A stretch of 64,000 nucleotides of DNA from positions 1 through 64,000 of the forward strand of contig JBJOOR010000015.1 in NCBI GenBank assembly GCA_046051225.1. The letters are read 5' to 3'. Origin of the DNA: CAIODY01 sp046051225. GTDB lineage: Bacteria > Bacteroidota > Bacteroidia > Chitinophagales > CAIODY01. The notes under the pieces were generated by a model. It worked only from the letters and a program-made list of their open reading frames with translations, had not been told where the DNA came from and made no database searches. Positions 43,703-52,088 of the stretch are shown one piece after another. Positions within the stretch are counted from its first letter, which is position 1. Every line of letters begins with the position of its first letter. Position numbers and translations under genes: made by a program.

Positions 43703-44365
43703 TTGAACAACGTGTTATTTTTTTCAAAAGTTAAAACCATTATTGAAAAAGAATGGCGGTTAGATTGGCGCAATCGGTCATCATTTTTTTCTATTTTATT
43801 ATACCCATTACTTACCGTTTTTTTGGTGTTTTATTCTTTTAAAGAATTAGATGCCATTACATGGGTAGTAATGTTTTGGATTATTACTCTGTTTTCGGCC
43901 ATTAATGCCATGGCTAAAAGTTTTTTGCAAGAATCAAGTGGCAGATGGGCATACTATTACACCATTTTTTCGCCCGAACAATTATTGGTAGCCAAGTTTA
44001 TTTATAATTTTTTATTGCTATCCTTAATTACCACTATGAATATTATATTGTTTTCGTTGTTTATGAATTTTCCGTTCGAAAATGAAATCATGTTTTTTGT
44101 AAGCATATTTTTAGGCGTAGTTTCATTTGTGTTAATATTCACTATTATGTCGGCAATATCAGGCAAAGCATCAAAAAATGCATCACTTACAGCTATTTTA
44201 AGTTTACCAATTATCATTCCGTTGTTGTCAGTTTTAATAAATTTTTCACTGAAATCAATTTCTATTGGAAATAAATTTTCATTTGATGTAGCTTTGCTGT
44301 GTAGTATTGATGCGCTGATGATTTTATTGGGAATTTTATTATTTAAATTTATTTGGAAAGACTAA
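43703..44365 (+). CDS. ccmB: heme exporter protein CcmB
   Basis: 220 residues from TTG 43703, six hydrophobic helices. Family-like segments are IIEKEWRLDWRNRSSFFSIL, a YYTIFSPEQLLVAKFIYNFL stretch and TAILSLPIIIPLLSVLINFS. CcmB is the membrane subunit of the CcmABCD system that moves heme to the periplasm for c-type cytochromes. CcmA is not adjacent, though ccmC follows within 7 bp. The heptaheme cytochrome at 32214 is a plausible client. Confidence 0.85.
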   Translation: MNNVLFFSKVKTIIEKEWRLDWRNRSSFFSILLYPLLTVFLVFYSFKELDAITWVVMFWIITLFSAINAMAKSFLQESSGRWAYYYTIFSPEQLLVAKFIYNFLLLSLITTMNIILFSLFMNFPFENEIMFFVSIFLGVVSFVLIFTIMSAISGKASKNASLTAILSLPIIIPLLSVLINFSLKSISIGNKFSFDVALLCSIDALMILLGILLFKFIWKD

Positions 44366-44372
44366 TTATTTT

Positions 44373-45077
44373 ATGAAATTATATAATCAAATTTGGTGGA
44401 AAGCCATAGCTATTGTTTTAATGATTTATACCGTAATAGCAGGCTTAATGATGCCTGTACCACGATTAGATATTTTAAATGAAACGATTCGAAATCTATA
44501 TTTTCATGTACCTATGTGGTTTTGCCAAATTACATTGTACACCATTGGCGTAGTTTATAGCATAAAATATTTATTGCTTACGCCTCAATCAACTACATCA
44601 AATGAACTAAAATTTAAGTATGATATTATTGCTCGAAGCTCAATAGCAGTGGGTACAATAATGGGCTGTTTGGGATTAGCTACAGGAATGATTTGGGCAA
44701 ATTATACATGGGGCAAACCATGGAGCGATGACCCAAAATTAAATTGTACAGCCATTGGCATGTTAATTTATTTTGCCTATTTTATTCTTCGTGGCTCAAT
44801 GGATGATATTGATAAACGAGCAAAACTTGCTGCCACATTTAATATATTTAGCTATGTACTTTTTGTGGTGTTAATATTTGTAATTCCTAGAATGAAAGAG
44901 TTTAGTATTCATCCTGGCAATGGCGGCAATCCTGCTTTTGCTAAATACGATTTAGATAGCCATATGAGAATGGTGTTTTATCCTGCTGTACTAGCATGGA
45001 TATTTTTAGGAATTTGGATAATGACTTTGGTAATACGTATAGAAAATATTAAACTAAGCTTAGCTTTTAAAAACTAA
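44373..45077 (+). CDS. ccmC: cytochrome c assembly protein CcmC
   Basis: 234 residues, six membrane helices. The heme-handling segment is WANYTWGKPWSDDPKLNC, the form of the WWD motif usual in this phylum. Conserved histidines lie in NLYFHVPMWF and in FSIHPGNGGNP / LDSHMRMVFYPAVLAW. CcmC loads heme onto CcmE. The stop codon overlaps the convergent TlpA-like gene by 4 bp. Confidence 0.87.
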   Translation: MKLYNQIWWKAIAIVLMIYTVIAGLMMPVPRLDILNETIRNLYFHVPMWFCQITLYTIGVVYSIKYLLLTPQSTTSNELKFKYDIIARSSIAVGTIMGCLGLATGMIWANYTWGKPWSDDPKLNCTAIGMLIYFAYFILRGSMDDIDKRAKLAATFNIFSYVLFVVLIFVIPRMKEFSIHPGNGGNPAFAKYDLDSHMRMVFYPAVLAWIFLGIWIMTLVIRIENIKLSLAFKN

Positions 45078-46213
45078 CTGGTTGGTTTTTCTTTTTTCTT
45101 ATTTATTTCTTCCTCTAATTTTTGCATTAATTCTTCGCCACGTAAATCACGGGCTACAATTATTCCATCAGGGTTAATCAAAAAATTGGTAGGTATTTGA
45201 TTGATGTAATAATCTTTACACACTTTACTGTTCCAGCCTTTCAATTCGCTTACATGAGTATTCCAATCTAAATGATCTGCCTTTACAGCATCAGCCCATT
45301 TCCCTTTATCATCATCTAACGAAACACTAAAAACAACAAAATTGTTAGTTTTAAATTTTTGCCAAGCTGCCACCACACTTGGGTTTTCGTTACGGCAAGG
45401 TTTACACCAACTAGCCCAAAAATCTACTAAAATCCATTTACCTTTTTGTTTACTAAGTTTTACTACTTCATCTTTCAAATTCGGCAATTCGATATCCTTA
45501 TAGGGTTTGCCAACTATATCTTCAACAAATCGGCTATATTTTTCTATAAATTCTTTAGCCAATTTCGAATCGGGTAAATTCTTTTCTAATCGAGCAGAAA
45601 GTATTTTTATTAATGGCAAATCTTTTTCAGGATTTAAAAGTGTGGCAGCAAAAATGGCTGTTAAATCGCTGTGTGTTGTGTCGATAAATTTTCTGATATC
45701 ATCAATAAATTGATTGGCTTTTGTATTGGATGAAGTTTGAAAATGATTTAAAACAGAATCGCCTGCACCTTGCTGCTGCAAAGCCAAATATTGTTTTTGA
45801 ATAGAATCAATTTCTTTATTATTAGTAATAATTTTATGAATCAATTGGTGCAATACCACCGATTCATTTGACCCCACAATGGTATAATCAAATGGCTGTT
45901 GTACATCAGCTGAAATACTCATTTTTGAATTATCAATGATCATAAAATAATTTATATTATTTAATGTTCTAATTCTATATAAGCTTTTTTGTTTTACACT
46001 TCCTTCAAATTCAAACTCACCATTTTTATCGGTAAACACAGTGTCAATGCTTACATCGTTTCCGCTTAAAGAAAGTTCATCTAAAAAAAGTTTTTGGTTA
46101 TTGTAATTTTTTATTTCACCACTAATTTTATAACCATTATGATTATTGCTATGGCACGATGCCAATACTACAATTGATACACAAAAAATTAAAATTGATT
46201 TCATTGATAACAT
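45074..46213 (-). CDS. TlpA-like thioredoxin-fold lipoprotein with DUF4369-type N-domain
   Basis: 379 residues. A lipobox signal (VSIVVLASCHSN, Cys20 or Cys17 by start choice) precedes a DUF4369-like beta domain (YKISGEIKNYNNQKLFLDEL). A helical linker and a C-terminal thioredoxin domain follow, with the redox motif DFWASWCKPCRNENP and cis-Pro QIPTNFLINPDG. It should act in periplasmic disulfide reduction, possibly for cytochrome maturation. ATG 46213 overlaps the gatB stop (TAATG), suggesting coupling; ATG 46204 is an alternative. Confidence 0.88.
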   Translation of the reverse strand: MLSMKSILIFCVSIVVLASCHSNNHNGYKISGEIKNYNNQKLFLDELSLSGNDVSIDTVFTDKNGEFEFEGSVKQKSLYRIRTLNNINYFMIIDNSKMSISADVQQPFDYTIVGSNESVVLHQLIHKIITNNKEIDSIQKQYLALQQQGAGDSVLNHFQTSSNTKANQFIDDIRKFIDTTHSDLTAIFAATLLNPEKDLPLIKILSARLEKNLPDSKLAKEFIEKYSRFVEDIVGKPYKDIELPNLKDEVVKLSKQKGKWILVDFWASWCKPCRNENPSVVAAWQKFKTNNFVVFSVSLDDDKGKWADAVKADHLDWNTHVSELKGWNSKVCKDYYINQIPTNFLINPDGIIVARDLRGEELMQKLEEEINKKKEKPTS

Positions 46214-47667
46214 TAATTATTCAAATATTGATTTACTAATTGGTTTACTATTTTAGGCTCGGCTTTGCCTTTGCTCAATTTCATTACTTCGCCTACAAAT
46301 AAGCCTTGCAGGCTAGTTTTTCCGTTTTTATACTCCGTTACTTTTTCTGGAAATTTTGCCAATGCTTGTTTCACTAATTCTTCAATTGCACCAGCATCAC
46401 TGTCTTGTAATATATTTAATTGCTTTGCTAATTCTAAAATATTGGCTGTTGGATTTTCTATTAATGCAGGAAATACTTTTTGCGAAGCAACTGTGTTGCT
46501 AATTTTTCCACTATCAATGGTATCAATTAATTCACTTATTTTTTCTTCAGTAATAGGAAATTCTAAAATTGTAATTGCCTTTTCATTCAAATAACCTTTT
46601 ATGCTTCCCATTATCCAGTTGGCAGCCGATTTATAATTTTTTTGAAACGAAATTAATTGCAAATAATATTGTGCAATTTCTTTTTCATCAGCCAATAGAT
46701 TAGCATCATATTCACTCAAACCAAATTCGGTTTTAAAGCGATGAATTAATTCTTCGGGCAAGGCTGGCATTTCTGATTTTGCTTCGGCAATCATCTCATC
46801 GGTAAGTATTACAGGCGGCAAATCGGGTTCAGGAAAATATCGGTAATCATTAGCAGCTTCTTTACTTCGCATATCAAATGTGCTACCATCAGCAGCATTA
46901 AAACTTCTGGTTTGCATTTCAATCCATTCGCCTTTTTCTACCATTTCTATTTGACGAATGGTTTCAAATTCGATAGCACGTTTTACATTGCGGATAGAGT
47001 TCATGTTCTTCACTTCCACTTTTGTCCCAAATTTTTCAGCACCTTTTAATCGCACCGAAATATTACAATCGCATCGCAACGAACCTTCTTCCATATTGCC
47101 ATCGCAAATATCTAAATATCGAACCAATTTGCGGATATAAGTTAAATATTCATAAGCATCATCAGCGCTTCGTAAATCAGGTTCGGTAACTATTTCAATC
47201 AATGGTACACCAGCTCGGTTCAAATCTATTAACGAATTAAATGGGTCGATATCATGAATACTTTTTCCTGCATCTTCCTCTAAATGAATTCGAGTAATGC
47301 CAATATATTTTTCTTCGCCATTCACTTTTATTTTCACTTTTCCATCGGTGCAAATTGGCGTAGTGTGTTGTGTAATTTGATACCCTTTTGGCAAATCGGC
47401 ATAAAAATAATTTTTTCGAGCAAAAGCATTGTAGCGATTAATGTTGCAATTGGTTGCCAATCCCATCTTAATGGCAAAGTTTAACGACCGTTCGTTCATT
47501 ACGGGCAATGTACCTGGATGACCTAAAGAAATAGGACTTACCTGCACATTGGGCGATAAACCAAATTCTGTTCCATCGCTGCAATAGGCTTTGCTATTGG
47601 TTTGTAATTGAGCATGAACTTCTAAGCCAATTACTATTTCGTATTTATCTAAAATTGATTTTTCCAT
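46213..47667 (-). CDS. gatB: Asp-tRNA(Asn)/Glu-tRNA(Gln) amidotransferase subunit B
   Basis: 484 residues, full length. Signature segments are YEIVIGLEVHAQLQTNSKAY, LGHPGTLPVMNERSLNFAIK, FYADLPKGYQITQHTTPIC, LEEDAGKSIHD, GVPLIEIVTEPDLRSADDA, EGSLRCDCNISVR and the kinase-site region YRYFPEPDLPPV, with a C-terminal GatB/YqeY domain. With GatA and GatC it converts Glu-tRNAGln to Gln-tRNAGln. gatA and gatC are not adjacent. Confidence 0.97.
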   Translation of the reverse strand: MEKSILDKYEIVIGLEVHAQLQTNSKAYCSDGTEFGLSPNVQVSPISLGHPGTLPVMNERSLNFAIKMGLATNCNINRYNAFARKNYFYADLPKGYQITQHTTPICTDGKVKIKVNGEEKYIGITRIHLEEDAGKSIHDIDPFNSLIDLNRAGVPLIEIVTEPDLRSADDAYEYLTYIRKLVRYLDICDGNMEEGSLRCDCNISVRLKGAEKFGTKVEVKNMNSIRNVKRAIEFETIRQIEMVEKGEWIEMQTRSFNAADGSTFDMRSKEAANDYRYFPEPDLPPVILTDEMIAEAKSEMPALPEELIHRFKTEFGLSEYDANLLADEKEIAQYYLQLISFQKNYKSAANWIMGSIKGYLNEKAITILEFPITEEKISELIDTIDSGKISNTVASQKVFPALIENPTANILELAKQLNILQDSDAGAIEELVKQALAKFPEKVTEYKNGKTSLQGLFVGEVMKLSKGKAEPKIVNQLVNQYLNN

Positions 47668-47684
47668 GAATTTAAAAAGAAATG

Positions 47685-47692
47685 CAAAGGTA
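47685..47692 (-). promoter_or_regulatory. Bacteroidota -7 promoter box for gatB
   Basis: On the minus strand TACCTTTG is an exact consensus match 17 bp upstream of the gatB start. It lies between gatB and the membrane protein gene, so gatB is probably not read only from the bactofilin promoter. Confidence 0.55.
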
Positions 47693-47700
47693 AATTGAAA

Positions 47701-48090
47701 TTATTTTTTGTTATCATTTTTTGAGGCATTCATTAAGCAAAATGTTTCGATACCACTAAATGCAAAATAGCATAAGCCAAAGGCTGCCATAAACTGAATA
47801 TTTATTTTTTTGTTTAGTGATAAATATATCATTACAAACAATAAGGATAAAAAAAGTTTAATCATAAAGCCGCCGTAAAATGAAGTTAAGAAATCTGTAT
47901 TTTTTTTAGATTTTACGCCTCTAATACTAAAAAAATAAATAGCAGGCGAAAGCAAAGCATAAAACATAAAACAGGCTACAAAATCGTTATGTAGTTGTAT
48001 ATCATTTGGTTTAATGAAAAACAATAATCCTACTATTAAACCAATAATAGCAATATTTATAGCGTATAATTTAAAATAAAGTTGATGCAC
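47701..48090 (-). CDS. four-helix membrane protein, ATP-synthase-locus type
   Basis: 129 residues with four predicted membrane helices (about 8-25, 37-55, 70-92, 97-117) and a Lys/Asn-rich cytoplasmic tail. No named domain is recognised. In Bacteroidota a small membrane protein like this often lies between atpZ and atpB, as an I-like protein of the F-type ATP synthase. Here it lies 6 bp after atpZ but is followed by gatB, not atpB. Function is inferred from neighbourhood only. Confidence 0.65.
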   Translation of the reverse strand: MHQLYFKLYAINIAIIGLIVGLLFFIKPNDIQLHNDFVACFMFYALLSPAIYFFSIRGVKSKKNTDFLTSFYGGFMIKLFLSLLFVMIYLSLNKKINIQFMAAFGLCYFAFSGIETFCLMNASKNDNKK

Positions 48091-48096
48091 TTACAA

Positions 48097-48312
48097 TTAC
48101 TTTTTTGTTACTTTTTTAATTAATAAATAGATGGAAGTAAAAACGCCTAAAATGGATAATACCAATGTAAACCAAGGCTGTTGAGTAGTAAAAAATTTAT
48201 CAATATAATGCCCTATTAAAAAACAAACTAATAAAGTAGCTACTATTTGATATGCCAATTGCGAATATTCAGCAAATTCATTAAATGGTGGCTTCTTGGG
48301 CTGGTTGTTCAA
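48097..48312 (-). CDS. AtpZ/AtpI-family protein
   Basis: 71 residues with two helices: YSQLAYQIVATLLVCFLIGH then IDKFF, and WFTLVLSILGVFTSIYLLI. This is the AtpZ/AtpI pattern, including the charged EFAEYSQLA lead-in and the GHYIDKFF turn. Family members assist assembly or ion supply of the F1Fo ATP synthase. It overlaps the bactofilin stop by 32 bp. The ATP synthase structural genes are not next to it. Confidence 0.85.
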   Translation of the reverse strand: MNNQPKKPPFNEFAEYSQLAYQIVATLLVCFLIGHYIDKFFTTQQPWFTLVLSILGVFTSIYLLIKKVTKK

Positions 48313-48715
48313 TGTTTGTTTTTAATTTTTTATCTGATGTAGCAGCTAAATTTAGTGCAGTATTCATGATGCACGAACCATTAAATTTAGCTCCGTTTTC
48401 AACTACTAATTTTGAGGTAAAAATATCTCCATCAACAGTTGATGTATTTTTCATAAACAACAATTCTTTTACATGAATATCGCCATTTACTTTGCCAAAT
48501 ATATCAGCACTTTCGCAATCAATATTGCCATCAATGCTGCCTTGTGGCCCAATTACTACTTTTGATTTTGTAGTTAAATTACCTTTCATATTGCCATCCA
48601 ATCTTATATCTCCATCACTGTTAATATTACCTTCAATCTTTGTTCCTGGATTGATATTAGTGGGCATTACTGGCGAATTTTTTTTTGTACTATTGTTGTT
48701 ATCAAACATTGCCAT
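48281..48715 (-). CDS. bactofilin (polymer-forming cytoskeletal protein)
   Basis: 144 residues. The central bactofilin beta-helix spans about 22-115 with regular repeats (GTKIEGNINSDGDIRLDGNM, KVVIGPQGSIDGNIDCESAD, DIFGKVNGDIHVKELL). Short disordered ends flank it. Bactofilins self-assemble into membrane-associated filaments that guide cell-wall or polysaccharide work. It heads the bactofilin-AtpZ-membrane protein group common in Bacteroidota. Confidence 0.92.
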   Translation of the reverse strand: MAMFDNNNSTKKNSPVMPTNINPGTKIEGNINSDGDIRLDGNMKGNLTTKSKVVIGPQGSIDGNIDCESADIFGKVNGDIHVKELLFMKNTSTVDGDIFTSKLVVENGAKFNGSCIMNTALNLAATSDKKLKTNIEQPAQEATI

Positions 48716-48915
48716 AATAAAAATTATTTTTTGGGTGAATAATGATGTTGCAAAATAACCAAAACATATTTATAAAACGAAGAAGGGAGTAAATAAGTTT
48801 TTTTAAGTAGTAATTTATAGCAGGTTAGCTTTTAAGGTAATGTTTGTTGAACTTACTTTTAATAGATGAACATCCGTTTGCCAATTAACCATTTTCAATT
48901 AACTATTAATTATTT

Positions 48916-49340
48916 TCCTTTTTTGTTTTTGAATCTAGAAACCACTCGTTTCTAGTTTCCTTTTTGAATTATGAATCTAGAAACCGCTCGTTTCTAGTTT
49001 CCTTTTTGATTTTTGAATCTAGAAACCATCCGTTTCTAGTTTCCTTTTTGGTTTTTGAATCTAGAAACCATCCGTTTCTAGTTTCCTTTTTAATTTTTGA
49101 AACTAGAAACCACCTGTTTCTAGTTTCCTTTTTAAATTTTGATATTAGAAATCATCCGTTTCTAATATCCTTTTTAATTTTTGAAACTAGAAACCACCCG
49201 TTTCTAGTTTCCTTTTTAAATTTTGATATTAGAAATCATCCGTTTCTAATATCCTTTTTGATTTTTGATATTAGCAACCAGCCGTTTCAAATTTCCTTTT
49301 TGAATTATGATATTAGCAACATCTGCGAAGAAATGCCATA
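48916..49340. repeat. tandem array of ~10 palindromic 42-bp units
   Basis: Units begin at 48931, 48973, 49015, 49057, 49099, 49141, 49183, 49225, 49267 and 49309 (last partial), exactly 42 bp apart. Each has two inverted arms and a ~5-7 bp centre, for example GAAACTAGAAAC / GTTTCTAGTTTC, joined by a T-rich linker. Units at 49141 and 49225 instead have GATATTAGAAA / TTTCTAATATC: both arms changed together. Units 5-6 and 7-8 form an 84-bp higher-order duplication. Because 42 is a multiple of three, an ORF (48964-49377) runs through, reading ESRNHPFLVSFLIF repeats; it is probably incidental. Confidence 0.9.
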
Positions 49341-49659
49341 TTGGTTGTTTGGTTATGAAGTTTTGAAATTGGGATAAAGCTTTTGATGGTTGGCATGGTT
49401 CAATCTGATTTGTGAATAATGGTTTGCTTTTATTCTTTTATAAATTTACCATTCATCATATTGCCCAGCTCATCCTCTTTTGTAGCATAGATATAAGCAT
49501 AGGAAACGAGGATGAAAGCGGCTAATCGTTTGAAACGATAAAACAAAATTATCCTTCCCGATTTTATCAGGACAGGCTGTGGCTAAACACAACAGCAACG
49601 CTTAAAACGAGGACAAGCAGCGTTTTAAAAAAAGAAATAGTTTTATAATTAAGGTACAT

Positions 49660-49675
49660 TCCGAACGTTCGGAAC
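49660..49675. repeat. perfect 16-bp palindrome
   Basis: TTCCGAACGTTCGGAA is self-complementary and more GC-rich than its surroundings. It lies about 200 bp upstream of the LiaF-like gene and could be a regulator site or a repeat remnant. Confidence 0.6.
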
Positions 49676-49875
49676 GGAGAGTGCTTAAATGTTCTACGTT
49701 AAACTGCACCAACAAGAATAACTTTAAAATAATTAGTTTTTATAAACAAGGCGAACCATTATGTTAATCTATTTATGAATTTGCTCTTCGTTTTACCTAC
49801 CATTTTTTACCATTCGCCTAATAGCCATTGCACACATTTTTATTGCCTTATACATTTGCATTAAAATTAATAAAA

Positions 49876-50661
49876 ATGGAACAGCAACATACAAATACAA
49901 ATTATCAAAATGATTTTTGTATTGATTCAGAAAACACTAGAAGAAAAGGAAGAATATTTACTGGCGTAGCTTTTATAGTGGGTGGTATATTATATATTTT
50001 AAACCATGCCAATTTATTGCAACTACCATACTGGTTTTTTAGTTGGAAAATGTTGTTGATTTTAGTTGGATTGTTTGTTGGCGTAAAACATAATTTTAGG
50101 CATATATCATGGTTAATATTAGTAGCCATAGGCACCTGGGGATTATTAACTCGTGATATATTTCCTGAATTGCACCTAGGCGATTTCTTTTTTCCTGCCA
50201 TTTTGATTTTAGTAGGATTAATATTTATTATAAAACCCAAGCGTAGGTTTCATCCATCGTGGCATCAACATTTTAAAAATCGTGAACAATTTAAGCATCA
50301 ATTTAAAGATGCTTCAACAGAAGATTATATTGATTATAATGTGGTATTTGGTGGTGTAAAAAAAAATGTGTTTTCAAAAAATTTTAAAGGCGGCGAAATA
50401 AATAATGTGTTTGGTGGTAGTGAAATAAACCTTACACAAGCCGATTTTACAGGCACTATACGATTAGAAATAAATAATGTATTTGGTGGCACAAAACTTA
50501 TCGTACCACCGCATTGGCAAATAAAATCTGAAATTACTGCTGTGATGGGAAGTGTTGAAGATAGAAGATCCATTCAGCCTGCAACAGGCATTGCAGCCGA
50601 TAAAATAATTATTTTAGAAGGCAATACATTTTTTGGTGGCATTGATATTCGTAATTTTTAA
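49876..50661 (+). CDS. LiaF-like membrane protein (cell-wall stress response type)
   Basis: 261 residues from ATG 49876; an upstream in-frame ATG at 49828 adds residues unlike the family. Four membrane helices (about 26-110) form the LiaF transmembrane-like domain. A soluble C-terminal part follows with repeated strands of the LiaF/DUF2154 type (YNVVFGGVKKNV, INNVFGGSEINLTQADF, INNVFGGTKLIVP). It lies upstream of a LytS/LytTR pair in the same direction, recalling LiaF-LiaSR logic. That it modulates the kinase at 51033 is inference. Confidence 0.83.
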   Translation: MEQQHTNTNYQNDFCIDSENTRRKGRIFTGVAFIVGGILYILNHANLLQLPYWFFSWKMLLILVGLFVGVKHNFRHISWLILVAIGTWGLLTRDIFPELHLGDFFFPAILILVGLIFIIKPKRRFHPSWHQHFKNREQFKHQFKDASTEDYIDYNVVFGGVKKNVFSKNFKGGEINNVFGGSEINLTQADFTGTIRLEINNVFGGTKLIVPPHWQIKSEITAVMGSVEDRRSIQPATGIAADKIIILEGNTFFGGIDIRNF

Positions 50662-50673
50662 AACCTTTATTAT

Positions 50674-51036
50674 ATGAATTGGTATATAGCAAAATTAATT
50701 TTTAATATAGATGTAAATTATGGTAATAACACTAAACAGTTCGACGAGCAATTGCGCTTGGTGTCTGCCAAAACCAATACAGAAGCCTACTACAAAGCCA
50801 AATTAATTGGCACTAATGAAGAGCTTGATTTTGTAAACGAAAACAATACGCACATCAATTGGAAATTTATTGATGTAGCCGAATTGATTTTATTAAATGA
50901 AATTAAAGATGGCATGGAAGTATATTCAACCACGGTTGAAACTGAAAAATCAAATGCCTACATTTATCAAACTAAATTACGAGCTAATCAATTTCATAAC
51001 GAACAAGTAGAGCCAATGGCATATCAAAATAATTGA
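50674..51036 (+). CDS. DUF4288 domain protein
   Basis: 120 residues, soluble. The opening MNWYIAKLIFNIDVNYGNN and QFDEQLRLVSAKTNTEAYYK, then NWKFIDVAELILLNEIKDGM, match DUF4288, a small family of unknown function. It ends in a TTGA overlap with the histidine kinase start, so it is probably in one operon with the LiaF-like protein and the two-component pair. Confidence 0.75.
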   Translation: MNWYIAKLIFNIDVNYGNNTKQFDEQLRLVSAKTNTEAYYKAKLIGTNEELDFVNENNTHINWKFIDVAELILLNEIKDGMEVYSTTVETEKSNAYIYQTKLRANQFHNEQVEPMAYQNN

Positions 51037-52088
51037 AATACTTTAAAAAATATTCCATCACAACGCTATTGGTAGTGCTGTTTTCAGCCTGCTCTATTTT
51101 ATTTTGTTTGCAAATATTTATTCTGAAGCAATATTATGCCGATTGGAATTTGATACTAATTGATACATCTATTTCAAATGCCTTACTATTTGCAGCCACA
51201 TTTTTTATCATCATTCGTGAGAAATATTTTTACTATTCATCGCATCCATTTCGAAGAAATACTTTTTTTAGATTTTTAAGAATTGTAATCACACCTATTT
51301 TTTTTACCATTGTTCAATATTTTATTCTTAAAAAATATTTTAGCGATAATGTGGTTTACACTAGCTTTATCGAACAATCAAGTGAGATACGATTCATTTT
51401 TAATTTTTTGTTGTTAGTGGGCTATTCGGCGCTTTGCTGGCTATGGATGTATTTTATTGAACAACAAGAAATTATTGAACGAAACACCGATGCCGAAACA
51501 CTTTTAAGAGAAGCCGAATTGGCAAAATTGCGTCAACAATTACAACCACATTTTTTATTCAATAGCTTAAATTCTATTAGCGCTTTAGCTGGCACAAAGC
51601 CCAATGAAGCCCGAAAAATGATTCAACAATTAAGCGATTTTTTACGAAGCACTTTGAAAAAAGACGACCAACAATTGGTTACTATTGATGAAGAATTGCA
51701 TAATTTAAATCTATATCTCGAAATCGAAAAAGTAAGATTTGGTAATAGATTGCATACCGAAATTAATTGCCCAAGTGAATGCATGAATCTAAAATTGCCA
51801 TCCTTATTATTACAACCATTAGTTGAAAATGCAATAAAATTTGGATTGTATGATACCATAGGCGATGTAACTATCAGCATTTTTATTTCGTGCAAGCTGC
51901 ATCAATTAGCAATAAAAATTTCAAACCCTTATGATGAAACAACTTCAAAAGCCTCTAAGGGCGAAGGCTTTGGCTTAAATAGTGTTCAACGAAGATTATA
52001 TTTATTATTTGCTAGGCAAGATTTATTAAAAGTTGAAGCTGCAAATAATATTTTTACAACCACCTTATTAATACCACAAAATGTATGA
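51033..52088 (+). CDS. LytS-type sensor histidine kinase
   Basis: 351 residues from TTG 51033. Four N-terminal membrane helices (about 10-150) are followed by a His_kinase domain with LRQQLQPHFLFNSLNSISAL (His173) and a HATPase lacking a classical HisKA domain: LPSLLLQPLVENAIKFGL, then GEGFGLNSVQRRL. This is the Bacteroidota LytS/YpdA-like type. The stop overlaps the response regulator start (ATGA), so the pair is clearly cognate. The signal is unknown. Confidence 0.92.
   Translation: MKYFKKYSITTLLVVLFSACSILFCLQIFILKQYYADWNLILIDTSISNALLFAATFFIIIREKYFYYSSHPFRRNTFFRFLRIVITPIFFTIVQYFILKKYFSDNVVYTSFIEQSSEIRFIFNFLLLVGYSALCWLWMYFIEQQEIIERNTDAETLLREAELAKLRQQLQPHFLFNSLNSISALAGTKPNEARKMIQQLSDFLRSTLKKDDQQLVTIDEELHNLNLYLEIEKVRFGNRLHTEINCPSECMNLKLPSLLLQPLVENAIKFGLYDTIGDVTISIFISCKLHQLAIKISNPYDETTSKASKGEGFGLNSVQRRLYLLFARQDLLKVEAANNIFTTTLLIPQNV

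Larger units (their letters stand above)
48716..49875. other. 1.16-kb gene-poor region with repeat array
   Basis: Between bactofilin (-) and the LiaF-like gene (+). It holds the 42-bp palindromic array at 48916-49340. Beyond it are a string of short inverted repeats (TCATCCTC 49470-49477/GAGGATGA 49508-49515; a degenerate CCTGTCCTGATAAAATCGGG-like element on the minus strand near 49560) and a perfect 16-bp palindrome at 49660. I see no convincing gene or tRNA. It resembles a landing zone for small repeats. Confidence 0.6.

Noticed and set aside
48916..49340. CRISPR array
   Set aside because: There are no unique spacers: the whole 42-bp unit is repeated with only minor variation, and no cas genes are nearby.
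48964..49377. 137-codon ORF across the palindromic array (ESRNHPFLVSF repeats)
   Set aside because: The frame is open only because the repeat period (42 bp) is a multiple of three and the unit lacks a stop in that frame; the opposite strand is also open in one frame. It starts at a TTG inside the array with no promoter. Paired arm changes alter the amino acids, arguing for DNA or RNA rather than protein selection.
49436..49575. Minus-strand ORF of about 48 codons ending MMNGKFIKE
   Set aside because: It looks protein-like at the end but has an in-frame stop upstream, no good start and overlaps a degenerate repeat element; at most a relic.
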